Shown here: one piece after another, positions 37,289 to 46,843 of the stretch | Layout of the letters: each line of letters opens with the position of its first letter | Numbering within the stretch: position 1 is the stretch's first letter | NCBI GenBank assembly: GCA_031553595.1 | Contig: JAVBLI010000009.1 | Location: 124,001 to 188,000 of the forward strand | DNA: 64,000 nucleotides | Direction: 5' to 3' | Origin: RGIG3701 sp031553595 | GTDB taxonomy: Bacteria; Planctomycetota; Planctomycetia; Pirellulales; Thermoguttaceae | The notes under the pieces: generated by a model | Told to the model about the DNA's origin: nothing | The model's input: only the letters and a program-made list of their open reading frames with translations | Databases searched by the model: none | Translations under genes and position numbers: made by a program

Positions 37289-37990
37289 CTAATTTGTAGT
37301 TTCCGCCAGACGATATCCGATTCCGCGGACGGTCTGGATGAGGTCGCGTCCGGGGCCGATTTTTCCGCGCAGGGCCGTCAGGTGGACGTCGATCGTGCGG
37401 TCGGTGACGATGGCGTCTTCGCCGATGGCTTTGTCGATCAACTGGTTGCGTGTCAACACGCGTCCGCCGGCCGCCATGAGCGCTGCCAGGAGGCGAAACT
37501 CGGTCGCCGTCAGCGAGATCGGCTCGCCGGAAACATACGCCTGGTACGTTTCCATGTTGATTTCGATCGGCCCGACCGCCATGTTTTCCTCGTCCGCAGG
37601 CTCCTGCTGAAGCATCCCCACCCGCCGCAGCAGCGCGTTGATGCGGGCCACCAGAATCGACATCTGGAACGGCTTGGTGAGGTAATCGTCGGCCCCGATT
37701 TCCAGCCCCACGACGATATCGCTTTCGTCGCCCTTGGCACTGAGAATAATCACCGGCAGCGTCGCCAGCCGGCGCTCACGGCGGATCGTCCGCAGAATTT
37801 CCATTCCAGGCATCCCCGGCAGCATCAGGTCCAGAATCAGCGCGTCGAAATCCTCACGCATCACCCGGTTCATGCCTGCCACGCCGTCGCCCGCCGTTTG
37901 GGTTTCGAATCCCTCTTTCCGCAGCCGCATCGCAAGCATCTCCGCGATGTCCGCCTCATCCTCGATAATCAGTAATCGTTTGCCATTCAT
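37289..37990 (-). CDS. phoB: PhoB-type response regulator
   Basis: About 233 residues. The receiver domain (RLLIIEDEADIAEMLAMRL, with the phospho-acceptor Asp in DALILDLMLPGMPG, then SAKGDE and KPF) and the OmpR/PhoB winged-helix effector domain (ISLTATEFRLLAALMAAGGRVLTRNQL, VDVHLTALRGKIG, IQTVRGIGYRL) are complete. It regulates phosphate-starvation genes after phosphorylation by the kinase encoded three bases downstream. I prefer the ATG at 37990 because the receiver starts right after it. An upstream in-frame ATG (38020) adds ten residues. Confidence 0.9.
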   Translation of the reverse strand: MNGKRLLIIEDEADIAEMLAMRLRKEGFETQTAGDGVAGMNRVMREDFDALILDLMLPGMPGMEILRTIRRERRLATLPVIILSAKGDESDIVVGLEIGADDYLTKPFQMSILVARINALLRRVGMLQQEPADEENMAVGPIEINMETYQAYVSGEPISLTATEFRLLAALMAAGGRVLTRNQLIDKAIGEDAIVTDRTIDVHLTALRGKIGPGRDLIQTVRGIGYRLAETTN

Positions 37991-38076
37991 GAAATTGCAT
38001 TCACTTAAATAATTTATCATTTTTTACGCCGGCTATTCCGATTTCCTCAATATACCACCTCGCCGCGAAAATACAA

Positions 38077-38793
38077 TTACTTCGCCTTGGTGTGCCGCAC
38101 GATTTCGCCGGTTTTGAGGAAAATCGCGTCCTCGGCGATATTTTTGCACAGGTCGCCGATGCGCTCCAGGTTCCGGCCGATGGACGTCAGCGCGTAGACG
38201 GCGTTCATGCCCGACGGGTCCGAAAAATTCCCGTTCGTGAACACATCGTCGAGGTACTGGCGGAAATACACGTCCACATGCGCTTTATCGTTGCTGATGA
38301 TCCACTTCGCGAGCTTGACGGTCGGCGTATCGTCGTCGAACGGCTCCTGCGTATCGTCCTGGATGTCGCCGGGGGGGGCCAGCAGCCGCGTCATCTGGTG
38401 CAGGGCGTCGGTCACGCTCTCGGCCAGCGTCTGGAACGTCTTGATGGACGTGACCGTCATGTTCCGCTCGGCCAGCATCAGCACGAATTTCGCGATCGAC
38501 GTGCAATGATCCGCCATCCGCTCGAGGTCGTTATTGACTTTAATCACGAAGCAGATCCGCCGCAGGTCGATCGCCGCGGGCTGATAGAGGGCCAAAAGCC
38601 GAATGCACTCGCGCTCGGTTTCGACTTCCCGCACGTCGATCACGCTGTCCGAATCGATAACGCCGCGGGCGACATCCACATCCATCGTCGTCGCCGCGAA
38701 CAGGGCGTCCGCTAGCGCCTGCTCCACCAGCAGCGCCGTGTGGTCGAGCTTTAAAAATAATCGGTCGAGTCGTTTGAATAATTGTTCCGTCAT
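38077..38793 (-). CDS. phoU: Phosphate signalling/uptake regulator
   Basis: A 238-residue protein with two PhoU three-helix repeats (LLVEQALADALFAATTMDVDVARGVIDSDSVID, then VKVNNDLERMADHCTSIAKF and SIGRNLERIGDLCKNIAEDAIFLKTG). The E/D-x-x-x-D metal-contact motifs LERMADHC and LERIGDLC are visible. PhoU links the Pst transporter to PhoR and restrains uptake. It sits between pstB and phoB with an AAGGA site before the ATG. Confidence 0.94.
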   Translation of the reverse strand: MTEQLFKRLDRLFLKLDHTALLVEQALADALFAATTMDVDVARGVIDSDSVIDVREVETERECIRLLALYQPAAIDLRRICFVIKVNNDLERMADHCTSIAKFVLMLAERNMTVTSIKTFQTLAESVTDALHQMTRLLAPPGDIQDDTQEPFDDDTPTVKLAKWIISNDKAHVDVYFRQYLDDVFTNGNFSDPSGMNAVYALTSIGRNLERIGDLCKNIAEDAIFLKTGEIVRHTKAK

Positions 38794-38823
38794 GAAATTT
38801 TCCTTTCGTATATGTCGTATGTA

Positions 38824-39735
38824 TCACCCGAATCGGCCGGTGATGTAATCTTCGGTTTGTTTGTCCCGCGGATTGGTGAACACGTCGTTCGTGCTGCCGT
38901 ACTCGATCAACTGGCCGAGGCAGAAAAACGCGGTGCGGTCGCTCACCCTCGCGGCCTGCTGCATATTGTGCGTCACCATGATGATCGTGTACGTGTCCCG
39001 TAGCGAGACCACCAGCTCCTCGATGCGTGAAGTCGCGATCGGATCCAGGGCGCTGCACGGCTCGTCCATCAGTAGCACCGTCGGGTTCGTTGCCAGTGCC
39101 CGCGCGATGCACAGCCGCTGCTGCTGTCCGCCGGAGAGCGAAAGTGCCGATTTTTGCAGCGTATCCTTCACTTCATTCCACAGCGCGGCCTGCGTCAGCG
39201 ACTTCTCGATGATCGCGTCCAGATCGGCCCGTCGCGTCACTCCCTGCAAGCGCGGCCCGAACGCCACGTTGTCGTAAATACTTTTCGGGAACGGGTTCGG
39301 CCGCTGAAACACCATGCCCACATGCCGCCGCAAGAGCACGAGATTCGTCTTCGGATCGTAGACGTCCTGCGGGCCGACGAACAGATGGCCGGTGGTGCGG
39401 ATGCCGGGGATCAGATCATTCATGCGGTTGATGCTTCGCAGGAAGGTGCTTTTGCCGCAGCCGCTGGGGCCGATGATGGCCGTGACGCCTTTTTCGGGGA
39501 TATCCATGTCGACTTCGATCACGCCGGACTTCGTGCCGTAATAAATCGAAAACCCGCGGCTGCGCACGATCGGCGCCGCTTCGGTGACCTGGTTTTCTTC
39601 GGCGTCTTCACGATCCGTGGGAATATTCTTCACCGTCTTCACGAGTCTCGCCGAGTCGGAAACCCGCACCGTTGGCATCGCCACCCGCGGCGTATCTTCT
39701 TTTGTTGTCGGCACTTCCATCATTTGCATTAACAT
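38824..39735 (-). CDS. pstB: Phosphate ABC transporter ATP-binding protein
   Basis: A 303-residue ATPase of the Pst importer. After a 50-residue N-terminal extension, Walker A GPSGCGKST, the PstB-typical MNDLIPGIRTTGHLFVGPQDVYD, signature LSGGQQQR, and Walker B VLLMDEPCSALDPIAT are present, ending with MQQAARVSDRTAFFCLGQLIEYG. It powers phosphate import through the fused PstC-PstA permease encoded just upstream. The extension before residue 55 is longer than usual. AGGGA before the first of several close ATGs supports the chosen start. Confidence 0.95.
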   Translation of the reverse strand: MLMQMMEVPTTKEDTPRVAMPTVRVSDSARLVKTVKNIPTDREDAEENQVTEAAPIVRSRGFSIYYGTKSGVIEVDMDIPEKGVTAIIGPSGCGKSTFLRSINRMNDLIPGIRTTGHLFVGPQDVYDPKTNLVLLRRHVGMVFQRPNPFPKSIYDNVAFGPRLQGVTRRADLDAIIEKSLTQAALWNEVKDTLQKSALSLSGGQQQRLCIARALATNPTVLLMDEPCSALDPIATSRIEELVVSLRDTYTIIMVTHNMQQAARVSDRTAFFCLGQLIEYGSTNDVFTNPRDKQTEDYITGRFG

Positions 39736-39772
39736 ATTTTTCCCTTTCGAATGATTGGTTTATATCGCTGTT

Positions 39773-42643
39773 TTAGCCGCGCAGTTTGCTGGCGATTCGG
39801 CCGCGGAGGTAAATCGCCACGGCGTTGAGGGTGAGCACGACGAGGATCAGCGTGAGCACCAGGCCGTACTGGTTGTAGGGCACGAGTTTCGCGAGGCGGT
39901 CGCCGGTGGCGATGTCCAGGGCCGAGTAGGAAAGCACGGGCGTGGCCTGCATGAGCATGTCCGGCGCCCATTGCGCGGCCGCACCGTATGCCACCGCGCA
40001 GGTGAACAATAGCGGGGCCGTTTCACCCGCCGCACGGCTCATGGCCAGAATGGTTCCCGTCAGGATTCCCGGCATCGACGCGGGCAGCACCACCGAAAAA
40101 AAGCACCGCGCACGCCCCGCGCCCAGCCCCAACGCCGCTTCCCGGAAGGAGCCCGGCACGCCGCGAATCGCCTCCTCGCTGGAGCGGATGATGATGGGCA
40201 GGATCAAAAGCGCCAGCGTCATTCCGCCCGCCAGCACGGACGGCTTGCCGGTGACAATTTCCACGATGACGGCCAGGCCGAAAAGCCCGAACACGATGCT
40301 CGGCACCCCGGCCAGCGTGTTGATGCACAGGCGCGTCAGGCGTGTGACGGCGTTATCTTTCGCCACTTCGACGAGGTACGCCGCGGTGATTACGCCCACG
40401 GGCATCGCCAGCGCCACGGCCAGCAGCGTAATCATCAGCGTGCCGAAAAGTTCCGGCCCCACACCGCCGAGGAAATGCCCCGCGGTGGACGGGTCGAAAA
40501 AATAATATCCGTAAAACGTCAGCTCGGGCCGCATCATCGCGGTGAGATTTTTTTCCGCCAGATCCACCACCCGCGTCATTCCGACAAGCGGCGTCCCGGC
40601 GAAAAAATCCTTGCGGGCGACGCTCGTTTTCACGCTTTCCAGAGGCGTTCCGTCGTCGGCGAAACGTTTCGCATACACCTCGACGGTCGTCAGGTCGGTC
40701 AGGTATTTTTGCGCCTGCGACCAGTGCGTCGCGCCGTAACGCACCTCGGGCGGCAGATGCTTGATCGCCTCACCGCGAACTTCGGGCCCGAGAATACAAC
40801 CGTTACCGTCCAGGCCCGTGACGATATTCCGCATCTGGCGGTACACGCCGGCATACGTCACGCTGTCGTCGAGCGTCGTCGGCATGTCGCGAATCGTAAG
40901 ATCTTCCGCCCCACTTTCGGCGATAAACGACGCCACGCCGGCCTGATATTTTTCCGCCGCCACCAGCAAATCGCCCATGGGCGTATGACGGAAGTCGTTC
41001 TCCGCCATGAGGTTACGGATATCGTCGCAGCGGGCCGCGATTTCTTCCGGGTCGGTGCTTTCACCCATGCGCGTCAGAGCTCGGCGGATTTTTTTCGAGG
41101 CGGACACCATCGCCGCGGTGTGTTTATTTTCACTTTCGCCGAACGTTTTTTCAAGATAATCCCGCGTGGCCCGATCCGCTTTGCCAGCCTGATCCAACAG
41201 CAAATCCGGCGAGAGCCAGGCGTAATGTTCCAGGGCCTCATATACCGGCCGGCGCGATTCCATGCACGCCTGCCACTCTTTTTCTACCGCGGCCGCGTTC
41301 CCCCGTCCGAATTGGTCGAGGATGAACAGGCGGTGCTCGACCGTACCACGAAAGACCACAGCCTCCGAGCCTCCGACGAAAATCGGGCCCATCACCAGCA
41401 GCAGTGCCGTCACCAGCAGCAGAACCGCCAGCACCGCGAAGGCGTTAAAACCGTGGTTCGTACCCAGGCGGAATCGCAGGTACGTCTTTTCGCCCATCGC
41501 GCGAACCACGCCGCCGTGCAGCGCGTTTATCAAAAATGCGATGGCTGCCATGATTTGTTTCGGGATGTACCACAGGGCTTTTTGCAGCCGTGCCGACCAA
41601 CCGTAAGCAGGTGACTTCGGGCGGGCTGCACTTTGGCCCATGTTTTCGCGAAATTTTTTCGAGAGCCGTTCCGTCAGCAGGTTCATTCCGAACGTGATCA
41701 CCAGCAGGATGAAGCCGACGGCGAACAGGGCGGAGCGGTGGATGGAGACGGCCGGCGTCTCGCCCATGTCGCGGGCGATGGTCGCGGTCATGGTCTGTAC
41801 GGCGTCCGCAAAACCGGTGACGATCTGCGTCAAATCGTACCACGGCGTGGGCACGTTGGACGCGTTTCCCGCCGCCATCAGCACGACCATCGTTTCGCCC
41901 ACGGCCCGCATCATTCCCAGCACAACCGCGGCGATGATGCCGTTATGGGCGGCCGGGATGATCACTTTTATAATCGTTTCGAAACGCGTCGCGCCGCACC
42001 CATACGACGCCTCGCGCAGCTCGCGCCCGAGACTGGTCAGGGCGTCCTCCGCCACACTGACAATCAGCGGGATGGCCATCACCGCCAGGATCAACGACGC
42101 GTTCAGCGAATTCGTGCCCGTGCGGAAGCCAAGTGTGTCCTGCAACCACGGGGCGACGACCGTGATGGCGAAAAAACCGAACGCCACGGACGGCACGGCC
42201 GCCAGCAATTCGATGATGGGTTTAATCCACTGCCGCACACGGAAGGGCACCATGTCGCTGAGGACCACCGCGGCGGTCAGGCCGATGGGCACCGCGATGC
42301 ACAGCGCCCCGAGCGTGACCTGGAACGTGCCGTATATCATGGAAAGCATGCCGTATTCCGGGTGCTCGGCGGTGGGGTGCCACTGCGTGGAGGTGAAGAT
42401 TTCCAGCAGCCGCGACTCCTGCCACATGAGGTGGAAGAAGGCCATGCTCTTATAAAAGATGAAGAGGAAGATGGCCGCGACAATGAGAATCGTGAGATTC
42501 GCGGTTCTCGCAACCAGTTGATATCCAAGGAAATGCAGGATTCGCTGCCGACAGCGCTGCCACGGGGTCAGCGTGTAAGTCAACACTTCGGGCGCGCTGT
42601 CGGTTTCCTGCGGGGGAAGAGCGGGGGGCATGGGTGAGTTCAT
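39773..42643 (-). CDS. Fused phosphate ABC transporter permease PstC-PstA
   Basis: A 956-residue protein that joins both permease subunits. Residues 1-335 match PstC (membrane core with EAA-type loop ELREASYGCGATRFETIIKVIIPAA and MMRAVGETMVVL). Residues of about 400-423 are a transmembrane helix, and 726-956 match PstA (GVPSIVFGLFGLAVI, EAA-type loop SFREAALGLGAGRARCFFSVVLPA, SRAAGETAPLLFTCA). Between, residues of about 424-725 form a large hydrophilic region that would face the periplasm. Fusion fixes the 1:1 ratio of the two subunits. The extra domain is not part of the usual PstA and may contact PstS. It is part of the pstS-pstCA-pstB-phoU-phoB-phoR operon. Confidence 0.88.
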   Translation of the reverse strand: MNSPMPPALPPQETDSAPEVLTYTLTPWQRCRQRILHFLGYQLVARTANLTILIVAAIFLFIFYKSMAFFHLMWQESRLLEIFTSTQWHPTAEHPEYGMLSMIYGTFQVTLGALCIAVPIGLTAAVVLSDMVPFRVRQWIKPIIELLAAVPSVAFGFFAITVVAPWLQDTLGFRTGTNSLNASLILAVMAIPLIVSVAEDALTSLGRELREASYGCGATRFETIIKVIIPAAHNGIIAAVVLGMMRAVGETMVVLMAAGNASNVPTPWYDLTQIVTGFADAVQTMTATIARDMGETPAVSIHRSALFAVGFILLVITFGMNLLTERLSKKFRENMGQSAARPKSPAYGWSARLQKALWYIPKQIMAAIAFLINALHGGVVRAMGEKTYLRFRLGTNHGFNAFAVLAVLLLVTALLLVMGPIFVGGSEAVVFRGTVEHRLFILDQFGRGNAAAVEKEWQACMESRRPVYEALEHYAWLSPDLLLDQAGKADRATRDYLEKTFGESENKHTAAMVSASKKIRRALTRMGESTDPEEIAARCDDIRNLMAENDFRHTPMGDLLVAAEKYQAGVASFIAESGAEDLTIRDMPTTLDDSVTYAGVYRQMRNIVTGLDGNGCILGPEVRGEAIKHLPPEVRYGATHWSQAQKYLTDLTTVEVYAKRFADDGTPLESVKTSVARKDFFAGTPLVGMTRVVDLAEKNLTAMMRPELTFYGYYFFDPSTAGHFLGGVGPELFGTLMITLLAVALAMPVGVITAAYLVEVAKDNAVTRLTRLCINTLAGVPSIVFGLFGLAVIVEIVTGKPSVLAGGMTLALLILPIIIRSSEEAIRGVPGSFREAALGLGAGRARCFFSVVLPASMPGILTGTILAMSRAAGETAPLLFTCAVAYGAAAQWAPDMLMQATPVLSYSALDIATGDRLAKLVPYNQYGLVLTLILVVLTLNAVAIYLRGRIASKLRG

Positions 42644-42716
42644 AAAATGTAATGGGCTGAAAGTCGCTGGGGTTCACCCGCAACCTTACGATTGCGGCTC
42701 TGCAATTTGGCATCCA

Positions 42717-43535
42717 TCAATAATCCGTCACCGGGACAAAGCCCTTCGCCTCGATAATCTCGGCGCCCTGCTCGGTGAGGAAGTAGTTGCAGAATTCCAG
42801 CAGGCGGGATCCCAGGGCTGGATAGCCGTTGGTGTAGAGAAACAGCGGGCGGGCCAGGGCGTAACGTCCGGAGGCGATGGTCGCTTTCGAAGGGGCGATG
42901 CCGTCGTAACTGACCGCGACGACGCCTTTTTTCACGAATCCCAGGCCGACGTAGCCGATGGCGCCTTTGGTGGTCGAAACCCGATTGAAGATCGCGGGGT
43001 TGGCGTTGGAATACTCGACTTTATCGCCGAGCTTGGTTTTTTTCATGGCGACTTCGTAAAAGACTTCGTACGTTCCGGACGAGGTGTCGCGGCTGATGGC
43101 GACGATGGGGAGATTGGGGCCGCCAACCTGATTCCAGTTCGTGACTTTGCCGCTGAAGATGTCGCGGACTTGCTGGCCGGTGAGCTCTTTGACGGTGTTG
43201 GCGGGGTTGACGATGAGGCACACGCCGTCCATCGCGACGGTGAACGGGATGGGCATTTTACCAGCCTCGGCGGCGTCTTTGAATTCTTCCGGTTTCATGA
43301 GTCGGCTCATGGCCGCGATCTCACATCGGCCTTCGATCAGTGCCGCCGCGCCGTCGCCACTACCGGTTTTCTTGACGGAAAATTTCTGGTCGGGATATTT
43401 TTTCGTGAATGCCTCGACGAACGCGTCGCAAATCGGGCCGACGGTCGTCGAGCCGTCGATGCGGATTTCCTGGGCGACGGCCGTCGCCGCGATCACACAC
43501 ACCATTAAAACGAAAGACACGACTAATGTTCTCAT
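42717..43535 (-). CDS. pstS: Phosphate-binding periplasmic protein
   Basis: A 272-residue solute-binding protein with a signal peptide (MRTLVVSFVLMVCVIAATAVA). The phosphate-site motifs are IRIDGSTTVGPICDAFVE, KKTGSGDGAAALIEGRCEIA and ISRDTSSGTYEVFYEVAM. It delivers phosphate to the fused permease. It is the first gene of the Pst/Pho operon; AAGGAG lies eight bases before the ATG and direct repeats resembling a Pho box lie upstream. Confidence 0.95.
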   Translation of the reverse strand: MRTLVVSFVLMVCVIAATAVAQEIRIDGSTTVGPICDAFVEAFTKKYPDQKFSVKKTGSGDGAAALIEGRCEIAAMSRLMKPEEFKDAAEAGKMPIPFTVAMDGVCLIVNPANTVKELTGQQVRDIFSGKVTNWNQVGGPNLPIVAISRDTSSGTYEVFYEVAMKKTKLGDKVEYSNANPAIFNRVSTTKGAIGYVGLGFVKKGVVAVSYDGIAPSKATIASGRYALARPLFLYTNGYPALGSRLLEFCNYFLTEQGAEIIEAKGFVPVTDY

Positions 43536-43609
43536 GACGAGTTCTCCTTCTTCCTATACCTGTTCTGTACTACGGTTTATACGCGATGCTTCACGCACCT
43601 TTGCACACC

Positions 43610-43652
43610 ATTTTAGCTGAGAATTATTAAGGAATGATGAAGATGGAATTAA
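43610..43652 (-). promoter_or_regulatory. Candidate Pho box and promoter for pstS
   Basis: On the minus strand three 11-bp units (TTAATTCCATC, TTCATCATTCC, TTAATAATTCT) lie in tandem at 43620-43652, immediately upstream of a TAAAAT -10 (43610-43615). An 11-bp direct-repeat period next to a -10 with no good -35 is the layout of PhoB boxes, though the bases differ from the E. coli consensus. Confidence 0.45.
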
Positions 43653-43660
43653 CTCTTATT

Positions 43661-43700
43661 TAAAAAGAACGCCCGACAAGTGGGGGCATGCCGGGCGTTC
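43661..43700 (-). terminator. Rho-independent terminator upstream of pstS
   Basis: On the minus strand GAACGCCCG (43692-43700) pairs perfectly with CGGGCGTTC (43667-43675), followed by TTTTTAAAT. It would stop transcripts from the ankyrin-protein gene before they enter pstS. Confidence 0.8.
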
Positions 43701-43783
43701 CAGTGGCTTGTTAAGATTAAAAATATGGATACCTGTCAGCCGATGAATCGCGGCGGCGCCGCTGGTGAAACGACACAGGGTGT

Positions 43784-44022
43784 CTGGTGAATCGCCCGCC
43801 GGGCTAGTGACTTTTACATAACGAATAAACAAGGAACTGAATCGCGAAGGCGCGAAGAGATAAAGAAGGAAGAACAGAGAGATATAATGTTTTCCCTGTT
43901 TTTACAACATATCATCTCCTCATTTCCCCTTCGCGTTCTTCGCGCCTTCGCGATTCAGTTTATGGAGTTGCCTGTCTATTCGTTAAGGGATCATCGATAG
44001 CCGTCCCGCGGCGATTCACCAG
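43784..44022. repeat. Large nested inverted repeat
   Basis: Outer arms CTGGTGAATCGC (43784-43795) and its exact inverse (44011-44022), middle arms AACGAATA/TATTCGTT-like, and inner perfect 22-bp arms (43837-43858 with 43937-43958) containing GCGAAGGCGCGAAG. The hairpin would span about 240 bases. It fills most of the 511-bp gap between pstS and the ankyrin gene. Confidence 0.8.
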
Positions 44023-44046
44023 GCACGCAGTGCCGAGAAAAACGCG

Positions 44047-46401
44047 TTACGGCGTCTGTCCGAAAGCGCGGAGGATGCGGTTTTTGTACTTGTCGTTTCG
44101 AAGGCCGTGCTCTTTGTAGAAGGACGGCGGGTTGCCTTCGTTGTCGCGACTCGTGGGGTCGGCGCCGTTTTCCAGCAGATAATGAACCAACTCCGGGTCG
44201 GCCTGAAGTTCGTGAAGGAGCGTTTTGCCCGACCTGCTCTGCGTGTTGTAATCCATGCCCAGTTCTTTGAGCAATTTCAGCACGTCCCGTGTTTTGAGGT
44301 GGGGCAGGATGGATGAAAAGTTGCAATTGCGGACGACGCGGTTGATGTCGAAGCCGTTTTTGCAGAAATAGCGACAGTAGCTTTCCTTGCGATTTTCGAG
44401 GGCGAGGCAAAATGCCGTTATATTAAACCTGTCGAGGGCTTCCATGTCGGCCCCTTTTTTCACGAGCGTCTGGAGGCAAGTTCCCTGGGAGCTTTCGACG
44501 GCCCAGTGCAGCGGCGTGGCGCGGTTCGGGGTGTCGGGGCGATTCATGTCGGCGCCTTTATCCGCCAGCAGCGTGACGAGTTCGGGCATCCCCAGCGAGG
44601 CGGCGTAATGCAGGGGCGTCGCGACGTAGAGGCCGGGCGCGTGGAGGTCGGCGCCTTTTTCCAGCAGGTACTCGCACACTTCTTTGCGGTTGCCGCGAAT
44701 GGCGAAATGCAGCGCCGTTTCGTTGTCTGCATCCTTCATGCCGATGTCCGTTCCGCTTTCCAGCAGCGTTTTCACGCGGTTCAGATCGCCTTCGTACGCC
44801 GCCATGAGAAACGGGTCGGGGGCCTGGGCGTTTTTATAAATGCCGGTACGCAGGGTGAAATACTTGCGGGTAAAGGGGATGCAGGCGTATTTTTCCATGA
44901 ACAGATAATCCACGACGGATTTGCGGTTGATGTCGCGGGCGTCGACGTCGGCTTCCATGTCGATGAACGTCTGCACGATCCGCTGCAAACGCCGGTCGCC
45001 CGGCGCATCCATGTGATCCGAGCCGGACACCGGCTGATGATGGACCACGGCGAATAGTAACGGCGTGCAGCCGTGGCGGTTTTTCAGGTTGATATCCGCC
45101 TTTTGCGAAAGCAGAAAAACGCAGATGTCGTACTTCATGTGCAGCGCCGCGGTGTGCAGGGCCGCGTATTGGAGTTTGCTGTTCCAACTGAAGACGTTGA
45201 TGTCGGGATTGAAGTTCAGGATATAGCGGCAGAGGTTCACATCGCCGTTGTTGACGGCACAAGTCAGGAATTTCTGGGCGTCGGCCGGGCGGTCGAGAAA
45301 TCGGGCTCCGTGGCGGACGAGGTCTTTGCACAGTTCGAGGTCCCCGCGACTGACGGCGTTTTGCAGGGCCGCGTAGACGAAGAAATCGTGGTCGCTCTGG
45401 TGGCGGTCTTTCCGTTCTTCGAGCGTCGCGCCGCGCTCGAGCAAAAATTTTACCATTTCCTGTTTATTCTTCTCCAGGGCGCAGATGAGGGCGGTCAGGC
45501 CGCTGATGTTGTAGGCGTTGATATCCACACCGGCATCCAGAACACGCTTTGCCAATTCGATATCCCCGACTTTCGCAACCGCAAAAAGCAGCGTGTTGCC
45601 GTCCCGGCCGAGATCCCGCAGGGTGGCGCCTTTCTCCAGGAACTTGTCGATGAGCTTGGAATCCCAAAACTCCGCGGCATAGAAAATCGGCAGCCGGCCC
45701 CTGCTGTCGTAAATCCGCACCTCCGCACCGTGATCCAGCAGCATCATGCAGATATCGGTGTTGCCGTGCTGCAGGGCTTTGAACAGCGGCGTCTCCCAGT
45801 TGGGCATCGTCCGGACGTTCACTTCGGCCCCCATTTCCAGCATTTTCGCGATGAAATGCTCGTCGCAGTTGGGATTGTCGACCGCCAGATAGAGCGCGTT
45901 TTCCCCTTTTTTCGTCCGGGCGTTGATGTCGATCCCTTTTTCCAGCAAGAGCCACAGCGGGCAGTCGAATTTCCCGGAATAGGTCCCAGAGGTGCAGCCT
46001 TTGTCCTCGTATCCCAGCGCGTAATGCACCGGCGTCAGCAGATCGTCGTCGGTCGCCTCCATGTCGGCACCGTGATCCAGAAGGTACTGGCAGATTTCGA
46101 TTGCCTGGGAAGCCGCGAACATCAGCGGGGTTCGGCCAACCTTATTCCGCGCGTTGACGTTTGCGCCCTTCTGGACGAGGTATTTCGCCAACTCCGGATT
46201 CCTCCGCGACACCGCCAGCATCAGCAGCGTGTTGCCGTTTTTGTCCGGGGCTTCCAGGTCGCCGCCGTTTTCCAGATGTGCCTTCCACGCGGGGAGAACC
46301 GACGGTTGCGGGCCGATCTCCGGCAGCTCCTGCTGGGCGTGCAGGGGATTCGCAAACAGCGTGAGTGTTAAAATACACAGAATGTGTCGAATGTTTGGCA
46401 T
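44047..46401 (-). CDS. Exported ankyrin-repeat protein
   Basis: A 784-residue protein with a signal peptide (MPNIRHILCILTLTLFANPLHA) followed almost entirely by ankyrin repeats: NGNTLLMLAVSRRNPELAKYL, GRTPLMFAASQAIEICQYLL, NETALHFAIRGNRKEVCEYLLEKGADL, ATPLHYAASLGMPELVTLLADKGADM and so on, about 18-20 units with a few longer inserts. Ankyrin arrays bind other proteins. With a signal peptide it should work in the periplasm or be secreted; no enzymatic domain is visible. The terminator at 43661-43700 lies about 350 bases downstream. Confidence 0.85.
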   Translation of the reverse strand: MPNIRHILCILTLTLFANPLHAQQELPEIGPQPSVLPAWKAHLENGGDLEAPDKNGNTLLMLAVSRRNPELAKYLVQKGANVNARNKVGRTPLMFAASQAIEICQYLLDHGADMEATDDDLLTPVHYALGYEDKGCTSGTYSGKFDCPLWLLLEKGIDINARTKKGENALYLAVDNPNCDEHFIAKMLEMGAEVNVRTMPNWETPLFKALQHGNTDICMMLLDHGAEVRIYDSRGRLPIFYAAEFWDSKLIDKFLEKGATLRDLGRDGNTLLFAVAKVGDIELAKRVLDAGVDINAYNISGLTALICALEKNKQEMVKFLLERGATLEERKDRHQSDHDFFVYAALQNAVSRGDLELCKDLVRHGARFLDRPADAQKFLTCAVNNGDVNLCRYILNFNPDINVFSWNSKLQYAALHTAALHMKYDICVFLLSQKADINLKNRHGCTPLLFAVVHHQPVSGSDHMDAPGDRRLQRIVQTFIDMEADVDARDINRKSVVDYLFMEKYACIPFTRKYFTLRTGIYKNAQAPDPFLMAAYEGDLNRVKTLLESGTDIGMKDADNETALHFAIRGNRKEVCEYLLEKGADLHAPGLYVATPLHYAASLGMPELVTLLADKGADMNRPDTPNRATPLHWAVESSQGTCLQTLVKKGADMEALDRFNITAFCLALENRKESYCRYFCKNGFDINRVVRNCNFSSILPHLKTRDVLKLLKELGMDYNTQSRSGKTLLHELQADPELVHYLLENGADPTSRDNEGNPPSFYKEHGLRNDKYKNRILRAFGQTP

Positions 46402-46843
46402 GGCGATTTCCTGGGTTGGTAAAATTTTTTGCGTGTCAATAAAATAAACAAAATGCGGCGATTTTCTTGCCAGGGAAGTTTGCGTGGCTGATGTGTTTTG
46501 TACGCATTTCGCTTACGCCACGTTTCCTCTCCCCAATCAAAATTTTAACACATTCGCGACATTTTTTCCACCCCGGAAATGACGTATTCTTTTATAGATT
46601 CGCCTTCGCGGACGGACAGGCCGATTTTTTTTGACTTTTTTGTCTCCCACCCTCTTTTCAAGTTTTCAAAAGACGCTAAAATCACCGCCATCGTACGAAA
46701 GCTCTCGCCACCGGAGATGTGGTTTCCCCCGTGATAAGCGGAATCCATTTTCGGCATGCCCGGCGTACCCACAATGGACCGGAACTCTCGTTGCAGGCAA
46801 TTTTTTCATTGATCATTCTGTTCGCTTTTTCAGGGAAATCGTC
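46402..46843. other. 442-bp intergenic region, divergent genes
   Basis: Lies between the start of the ankyrin gene (minus) and the decarboxylase gene (plus). It is A/T-rich with pyrimidine runs. CGTGGC (46482-46487) recurs inverted as GCCACG, and an octamer pair TTTTCAAG/TTTTCAAA precedes a TAAAAT (about 46675). The open frame on the plus strand before 46844 has no family similarity and I treat it as non-coding. I do not recognise a riboswitch. Confidence 0.5.

Noticed and set aside
46545..46772. 75-codon minus-strand frame before the decarboxylase
   Set aside because: No ribosome binding site, no family pattern, and it crosses the promoter region of a divergent gene.
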